Shown one piece after another: positions 5,508-9,423 of a DNA stretch of 9,423 nt (positions within the stretch are counted from its first letter, which is position 1; each line of letters starts with the position of its first letter). This stretch comes from Clostridiales bacterium. GTDB taxonomy: Bacteria; Bacillota; Clostridia; Oscillospirales; Acutalibacteraceae. The translations under genes and the position numbers were made by a program. The stretch lies in the NCBI GenBank assembly GCA_019417145.1, contig DXVY01000046.1, forward strand, positions 1 to 9,423, written 5' to 3'. A model generated the notes under the pieces. That model was not told the origin of the DNA and did no database searches. It saw nothing but the letters and a program-made list of their open reading frames with translations.

Positions 5508-6389
5508 ATGAGCGAACAGGAACTGCGTACCGCTGAGGATCTCCTGCATCCCGCCGGCGGGCCGGATATGACGGGGCTGCGTCCCAACGGCGAGAAAAAA
5601 TTGCTGATCGATACGGAAAAGGGCCGGTATGCCCGGTATCCCATCCGCACCCATGTGGTTATGAAGGGGGACAGCCTTACCGAACTGCTGGACAAGTATG
5701 TTCGACCCTACCTTATGGAGGGGGACCAGGTCTTCCTCAGTGAAAAGATGGTTTCCATCAGCCAGGGCAGGGCCTTCCCCATCGATGAGATCAAGGTGTC
5801 CCGTCTGGCAAAGTTTTTGGTAAAATTCGTTTACAAATCTCCTTACGGCGTGGGCCTGGGCAGTCCCTGGACCATGGAGCTGGCCATTCGGGATATCGGT
5901 CGTCCGCGTATTCTTTTGGCCGCCTTTTGCGCCGCCGTCACCAAGCCCTTTGGCATCCGGGGCGTATTTTACAATATTTTAGGACCAAAGGCCCGGTCCA
6001 TTGACGGTCCGGGGGACTATGTGCTGCCTCCCTTCAACAAATACGCTAAGATGTCTCCGCTGGAGCCGGACAAGGTGGCCAGGGAATTGACCGAATATAT
6101 CGGTCATGACGTCGTTGTGCTGGACGCGAATGATCTGGGGTGCGAGATCCTGGGGAAGCCCTGTGAGAAGCCTGAACTGGAGCTGGGGCTGGTGCGCCAG
6201 ATTTTTAAGGATAATCCCTTGGCGCAATCGGCCCAGCAAACGCCGGTCTGCTTGGTCCGGAAGGTAGCGGACGACGCGGAGGAGCCGGTGTTTCCCGACG
6301 AGGAACCGGTTACGGCCGACGCGGCCGACACCCAGAAGGATGACCAGCAGGCAGACGCGGCTCCGGCTGGGGAGTCACAGGCCGAGTAA
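5508..6389 (+). CDS. CofE-like protein (coenzyme F420-0:L-glutamate ligase family, divergent)
   Basis: This 293-residue protein carries the segment GDQVFLSEKMVSISQGR (72-88), like the 'GDvlvvtsKivSkaeGR' region of CofE, the GTP-dependent ligase that adds glutamate to coenzyme F420. Other family-like segments are KPFGIRGVFYNILGP (146-160), DANDLGCEILG (206-216) and KDNPLAQSAQQTP (234-246). From memory, Clostridia carry a conserved protein of exactly this kind, usually annotated as an F420 ligase although most of these bacteria are not known to make F420. The true substrate is therefore open; gamma-glutamylation of another acceptor is one possibility. CofE's usual 'D-T-x-G-R-P' segment is not seen. 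Residues about 253-293 are an acidic, Ala/Asp/Glu/Gln-rich tail that looks disordered. GGAAG (5496-5500) precedes the start by 7 bases. It lies 28 bases before the sulfhydrylase gene, so the two are likely cotranscribed. Confidence 0.8.
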   Translation: MSEQELRTAEDLLHPAGGPDMTGLRPNGEKKLLIDTEKGRYARYPIRTHVVMKGDSLTELLDKYVRPYLMEGDQVFLSEKMVSISQGRAFPIDEIKVSRLAKFLVKFVYKSPYGVGLGSPWTMELAIRDIGRPRILLAAFCAAVTKPFGIRGVFYNILGPKARSIDGPGDYVLPPFNKYAKMSPLEPDKVARELTEYIGHDVVVLDANDLGCEILGKPCEKPELELGLVRQIFKDNPLAQSAQQTPVCLVRKVADDAEEPVFPDEEPVTADAADTQKDDQQADAAPAGESQAE

Positions 6390-6417
6390 TCATAACGGAA
6401 GTAAGGAGGCCATGGTC

Positions 6418-7689
6418 ATGAGCCATATCGATACCAAATGCGTGCAGGAGGGCTGGAATCCGAAGGACGGTCAGCCAAGGGTCCTGCCTATTTATCAAAG
6501 CACAACCTTTAAGTATGAAGATCCCCAGATGATGGCAGACCTTTTTGATTTCAACGCCTCCGGCCATTTTTACACCCGGTTGAGCAATCCCACTGTGGCT
6601 GCGGTGGAGGAGAAAATCGCCGCTTTGGAGGGCGGTGTGGGAGCTATGCTGACCTCGGCGGGACAGGCCGCCACCACCGCCGCTATCCTGACCATCTGCC
6701 AGGCCGGGGATCACGTGGTTTCCTCCAGCGCCATTTACGGCGGAACCTTTAATCTGCTGGAGGTGACCTTGCGCAAGCTGGGCATTGACACCACCTTTGT
6801 ATCTCCGTCGGCCACAGCGGAAGAGCTGCAGGCCGCGATTCAGCCCAATACCAAGCTGGTGTTTGGAGAGACCCTTTCCAACCCCGCTTTGGACGTGCTG
6901 GATATAGAAACCTTCGCCAATGTAGCGCACGCCAACCATTTGCCTTTGTTTGTGGATAATACTTTCCCTACCCCTGTGCACTGCCAGCCGTTTGCGTTTG
7001 GCGCGGATATTGTTGTCCACTCCACATCCAAGTATTTAGACGGCCACGCCATGTCCTTGGGCGGCGTTATTGTGGATTCAGGTAAATTTGATTGGGCTGC
7101 GTCTGGCAAACATTCCTGCATGACCGAGCCGGACGCGTCTTACCACGGCCTGGTTTATACCGAAAAGTTTGGCAACGCGGCGTTTATTTACAAGGCCCGG
7201 GCGCAGATCATGCGGGATATGGGCTCCATGATGAGCCCCATGAACGCTTTCCTTTTGAACGTGGGGCTGGAGACCCTGCACCTTCGCATGGAGCGGCATG
7301 TAGAAAACGCCCGCAAGGTAGCGGCCTTTTTACAGAATCATCCCAAGGTGGCCTGGATTGATTATCCCGAACTGCCGGACAGCAAATATTACGAGCTGGC
7401 TAAAAAGTATATGCCGGGCGGCACCTGTGGAGTAATCTCCTTCGGGGTAAAGGGCGGCCGTGCGGCTGCCGCAGAATTTATGTCCCATATAAAGCTGGCC
7501 GCCATGGTCACCCATGTGGCCGACGCCCGCACCTGTGTGCTCCATCCGGCCAGCACCACCCATCGCCAGCTTTCCGACCAGCAGCTGGCCGACTGCGGCG
7601 TGTCCCCCGATCTGATTCGTCTGTCGGTAGGCATTGAGTACGCAGACGATATTATTGCCGATTTGGATCAGGCTTTGCAATCGGTCTGA
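6418..7689 (+). CDS. metY: O-acetylhomoserine sulfhydrylase / aminocarboxypropyltransferase
   Basis: A 423-residue cytoplasmic PLP enzyme of the Cys/Met metabolism family, close to the usual length of MetY-type enzymes. It should convert O-acetylhomoserine plus sulfide to homocysteine, feeding methionine synthesis. Visible landmarks are YTRLSNPT (52-59; Tyr and Arg bind the PLP phosphate of the neighbouring subunit), SAGQAA (80-85), FVDNTF (178-183) with Asp180 facing the pyridine nitrogen, and STSKYLDGH (202-210) with Lys205 forming the Schiff base. The C-terminal part includes HPASTTHRQL, conserved in the family. The start at 6418 is chosen because AAGGAGG (6403-6409) lies 8 bases before it; ATG at 6412 is too close, and the longer frame from 6340 overlaps the upstream gene. 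The 28-base gap leaves no room for a SAM riboswitch or T-box, so any sulfur control must come from further upstream. Other gamma-replacement activities of this family cannot be ruled out. Confidence 0.92.
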   Translation: MSHIDTKCVQEGWNPKDGQPRVLPIYQSTTFKYEDPQMMADLFDFNASGHFYTRLSNPTVAAVEEKIAALEGGVGAMLTSAGQAATTAAILTICQAGDHVVSSSAIYGGTFNLLEVTLRKLGIDTTFVSPSATAEELQAAIQPNTKLVFGETLSNPALDVLDIETFANVAHANHLPLFVDNTFPTPVHCQPFAFGADIVVHSTSKYLDGHAMSLGGVIVDSGKFDWAASGKHSCMTEPDASYHGLVYTEKFGNAAFIYKARAQIMRDMGSMMSPMNAFLLNVGLETLHLRMERHVENARKVAAFLQNHPKVAWIDYPELPDSKYYELAKKYMPGGTCGVISFGVKGGRAAAAEFMSHIKLAAMVTHVADARTCVLHPASTTHRQLSDQQLADCGVSPDLIRLSVGIEYADDIIADLDQALQSV

Positions 7690-7725
7690 CAGAACGGTAG
7701 GTAGTTGGAGGAGAACCGCACGAAA

Positions 7726-7782
7726 AAGGCGGCCCCCGTTTGCATCGTGAAAGCATTGCCGCCTTCCGATGGGACGGGGGCC
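7726..7782. repeat. Overlapping, mutually exclusive inverted repeats between metY-like gene and araC-like gene
   Basis: AAGGCGGC (7726-7733) pairs perfectly with GCCGCCTT (7758-7765). The overlapping GGCCCCCGT (7731-7739) pairs perfectly with ACGGGGGCC (7774-7782). Inside the latter, CATCG (7743-7747) pairs with CGATG (7767-7771). The two main stems share bases 7731-7733 and cannot both be complete. On the minus strand the arm is followed by five T's, so it looks like a terminator for antisense transcripts. On the plus strand no T run follows, so ending of the metY-like transcript here is uncertain. It could be an attenuator-like switch before the regulator gene. Confidence 0.5.
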
Positions 7783-7810
7783 TTATGACTTTATGTGGGG
7801 GAGGGAGAAT

Positions 7811-8797
7811 ATGCAGATCCATAGCCTTTATGATAAAGGCCTTTTAGAGCCGGGATATCATCCGCTCATCCAGTCCTATTACTACCATGAGTGGACCAAG
7901 CGGGATATGCAGCAGCATATGCACGACCGCATGGAGATTATGTATATCATTAAGGGAGAGTGTATTGTCCGCGCGGAGCAGGAGAAAATACGGCTACTGT
8001 CGGGGGACTTTATTTTGGTGGACGCCGGCAGGCCCCACGCGCTCAGTATTCAGAGCGAGCGGGGGTGTATGGTGCTGAATATGGAATTTGTATTTGAGAA
8101 GACCCAAAGCCCTGCCCCCGACCTGGCTCTGCTGTATCAGGAAAGCGCCAGCCTTCGCGCCCTGATCGACGGGGGGCCCACCTCCTATTTGAAGGTCAAG
8201 GACAACGGGGAGATGTACCGCATTCTTTCCTCTGCGGTGGATCACGCCGATATGCGGACCGGCTATTCCTTTTCCCTGGACCTTTGGCTGGACCAGCTCC
8301 TTATTTCTACCGCCACCCTTTCCGGGGCACGACCTAAGGGGGGAGACGTGGATTATGTGCAGATGGCCAAAGGATATGTGGAGCGCAACTACTCCCATGA
8401 GATTCACGTGGGCGATATTGCAAGGTACATCCATATCCATCCGGCCTATTTGCAGCGGCTGTTTAAAAGAGAGTGCGGCATTTCGGTGGTGGATTATCTG
8501 ACCGAGGTGCGTATGAAAAAGGCATATGATCTGCTGCTGCGCACCAATATGTCCATTTTGGATATTGCCAACGGTGTGGGCATTAACTCTCAACAATATT
8601 TTACCCGCCTTTTCAAAAAGAGTATAGGTGTCACGCCCAAGGCCCTGCGCAATACCAGCTCGGTGGACCGCCCTGCCGCCGAGCTTTCGGTGGAAGAAGG
8701 CGAGTGGCGCTGGAGAACCGGCCTCAGCGAATCCCTCTACGAAACCGACGCCGATTGGCAGGGGGAGGATTATGAGGAGAGCCGCAGGTCCCGCTGA
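7811..8797 (+). CDS. AraC-family transcriptional regulator with N-terminal cupin sensor
   Basis: A 328-residue DNA-binding regulator. Residues about 16-95 form a cupin-like ligand-binding beta barrel (HMHDRMEIMYIIKGEC, then LLSGDFILVDAGRPHAL). After a linker, residues about 183-280 are the double helix-turn-helix AraC domain. In its first HTH, VGDIARYIHIHPAYLQRLFK carries recognition. In the second, ILDIANGVGINSQQYFTRLF is followed by KKSIGVTPKALR, the family signature. The tail from about 285 is charged and probably disordered. The start at 7811 has a purine-rich site (GGGGGAGGGAG, about 7797-7807); the in-frame ATG at 7769 lies inside the inverted repeat. Regulators of this type usually sense a sugar or related metabolite and activate a neighbouring operon. 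Here the next gene is a secreted, probably carbohydrate-acting protein, with an array of TGCA sites between them. Confidence 0.94.
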   Translation: MQIHSLYDKGLLEPGYHPLIQSYYYHEWTKRDMQQHMHDRMEIMYIIKGECIVRAEQEKIRLLSGDFILVDAGRPHALSIQSERGCMVLNMEFVFEKTQSPAPDLALLYQESASLRALIDGGPTSYLKVKDNGEMYRILSSAVDHADMRTGYSFSLDLWLDQLLISTATLSGARPKGGDVDYVQMAKGYVERNYSHEIHVGDIARYIHIHPAYLQRLFKRECGISVVDYLTEVRMKKAYDLLLRTNMSILDIANGVGINSQQYFTRLFKKSIGVTPKALRNTSSVDRPAAELSVEEGEWRWRTGLSESLYETDADWQGEDYEESRRSR

Positions 8798-8811
8798 TGT
8801 GCTTGTCTGTG

Positions 8812-8995
8812 TGCAAGCATATTGCATATAGGTAACCGATTGTGGGTAAATGCAAAGTGCATATTGCGGATTGGAAACATATTGATTGTGCATAAATGCT
8901 ATATGTGCATATAATATTTTGCAAAATCAGCTGAAAATGTTGTTTAGATGCAATATAAGCTGCGATTGTACAAAAAATATAGATTCCCATTTGCA
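8812..8995. promoter_or_regulatory. Cluster of nine TGCA-centred sites in the araC-secreted gene intergenic region
   Basis: TGCA occurs at 8812, 8823, 8851, 8858, 8889, 8906, 8920, 8949 and 8992. That is nine copies in 184 bases, where under one is expected by chance. Longer shared forms are GCATATTGC at 8817 and 8859 (42 bp apart, about four helical turns), GTGCATA at 8857, 8888 and 8905, and the inverted form GCAATAT at 8950. A perfect 12-bp palindrome ATTTTGCAAAAT is at 8916-8927. The 266-base gap 8798-9063 has no gene; it also holds a 9-bp hairpin right after the araC stop (8797-8805/8814-8822) without a T run. These are probable operator sites for the adjacent AraC protein; the link is inferred. 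Confidence 0.5.
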
Positions 8996-9022
8996 ATTGT
9001 TTAAACGAAATAAAACGGTTCC

Positions 9023-9031
9023 TGCTATAAT
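9023..9031 (+). promoter_or_regulatory. Extended -10 promoter of the secreted-protein gene
   Basis: TGCTATAAT is a perfect extended -10 element 33 bases before the start codon. The -35 region is poor: the best hexamer at 18-base spacing is TAAACG (9002-9007), three of six matches. A strong -10 with a weak -35 next to many putative regulator sites is what an activator-dependent promoter looks like. Confidence 0.7.
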
Positions 9032-9063
9032 ACGTACAGAATAAACTACGGGAGGAATCGCTT

Positions 9064-9423
9064 ATGACACACAAAAGGCATAAGAAAATCCTGGCGCTGG
9101 CGCTGGCCGCTGCGATGGGGATTTCCTGCTTTGCCGGATTGCCTGCGGTGACCGCCGATGCAGTTTCTGCGCCTGCGCAGTCTGCGGTTACCGGCGGGGA
9201 GGCGGCGACCGTCCGCCAGCAGGGCGATAGCTGGACGCTGGAGAACCAGGCGGTGCGGCTTGCCCTAGCGTTTACAGACGGCAGCCTGCGGATGACCAGT
9301 TTTTACAACAAGGCCGCTGAGCGGGAATATCTGTCGGCCGACGATGCGACCAACTACCTGTTTTCCTATGACTGGGCCGAGTACCAGAACGGCAGCGGTC
9401 CTGTCGCGGCCACGACCCAGACC
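9064..9423 (+). CDS. Secreted protein, N-terminal part only (possible glycoside hydrolase)
   Basis: The reading frame stays open from 9064 to the window edge (120 codons). A strong binding site GGGAGG (9050-9055) sits 8 bases before ATG. Residues 1-7 (MTHKRHK) are basic. Residues about 9-31 are hydrophobic (LALALAAAMG...), and small residues around VTADAVSA (29-36) suit signal peptidase I cleavage, so the protein is exported. There is no lipobox. The mature part opens with SWTLENQAVRLALAFTDGSL (57-76), then SFYNKAAEREYL. This 'E-N-x-x-V-R-L ... G-S-L ... S-x-x-N-K' pattern resembles the first beta strands of large secreted glycoside hydrolases, such as the N-terminal domain of alpha-galactosidase-like enzymes. 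That resemblance is from memory and weak. The product should be much longer than shown. It is probably controlled by the AraC protein encoded just upstream. Confidence 0.85.
   Translation, partial: MTHKRHKKILALALAAAMGISCFAGLPAVTADAVSAPAQSAVTGGEAATVRQQGDSWTLENQAVRLALAFTDGSLRMTSFYNKAAEREYLSADDATNYLFSYDWAEYQNGSGPVAATTQT

Noticed and set aside
6340..6417. Longer start for the O-acetylhomoserine sulfhydrylase
   Set aside because: It overlaps the upstream gene, family similarity begins near 6418, and AAGGAGG is placed for 6418.
6390..6417. SAM riboswitch or T-box before the methionine-pathway gene
   Set aside because: Only 28 bases separate it from the upstream gene, too short for either element.
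8812..8995. CRISPR or tandem repeat array
   Set aside because: The repeated units are short (7-9 bp), unevenly spaced and on both strands, which fits protein-binding sites instead.
9064..9180. Lipoprotein signal (Cys near residue 22)
   Set aside because: The residues before the Cys (G-I-S) do not fit the lipobox, which needs Leu or a similar residue at -3; a signal peptidase I site fits better.

Overview
The window looks like chromosomal DNA of an anaerobic Firmicute, most likely a Clostridia-type gut bacterium. Supporting signs are the GGAGG-type ribosome binding sites, consensus TTGACA/TATAAT promoters, a family of CofE-like proteins that I know from Clostridia, and moderately high GC in coding regions. 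This is inferred from composition and family recall, not from a search. Nothing in the window looks like a transposon, phage or CRISPR array.

Left part (1-3660): the last 17 codons of what looks like an ECF-type RNA polymerase sigma factor, then 19 bases later a large membrane-anchored beta-propeller protein (76-2514). This is the usual sigma/membrane-partner arrangement, and it suggests an envelope-sensing pair. A gene-poor stretch follows (2515-2856). It holds 11-bp-phased TTCATA-like boxes, a good -10 box, and a probable small RNA of about 105 nt made of a 5' hairpin, a C-rich linker and a strong terminator. Next come a 44-residue single-span membrane protein and, on the other strand, a GNAT acetyltransferase whose 3' end overlaps it by 54 bases.

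Middle part (3661-7690): a near-perfect promoter drives tRNA-Arg(CCG), followed by two hairpins and a terminator. Another 11-bp hairpin stands in front of two adjacent TrkA/KtrA-type RCK proteins. These are regulators of potassium uptake, but no transporter gene is present. Then come a divergent CofE-like (F420:glutamate ligase fold) protein and an O-acetylhomoserine sulfhydrylase (MetY type), separated by 28 bases. The four genes face the same way with gaps of 41, 144 and 28 bases. I see no terminator between them, but the 144-base gap could hold a promoter.

Right part (7691-9423): overlapping, mutually exclusive inverted repeats precede an AraC-family regulator with an N-terminal cupin sensor. 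Its gene is followed by 266 bases of AT-rich DNA packed with TGCA-centred sites, then an extended -10 promoter with a poor -35, then the start of a secreted protein cut off by the window edge. The layout suggests that the AraC protein activates the downstream secreted, probably carbohydrate-acting, gene through the TGCA sites. The most interesting signals are this TGCA array, the phased-box/small-RNA unit at 2590-2777, and the paired RCK proteins, one of which has an altered nucleotide-binding position.
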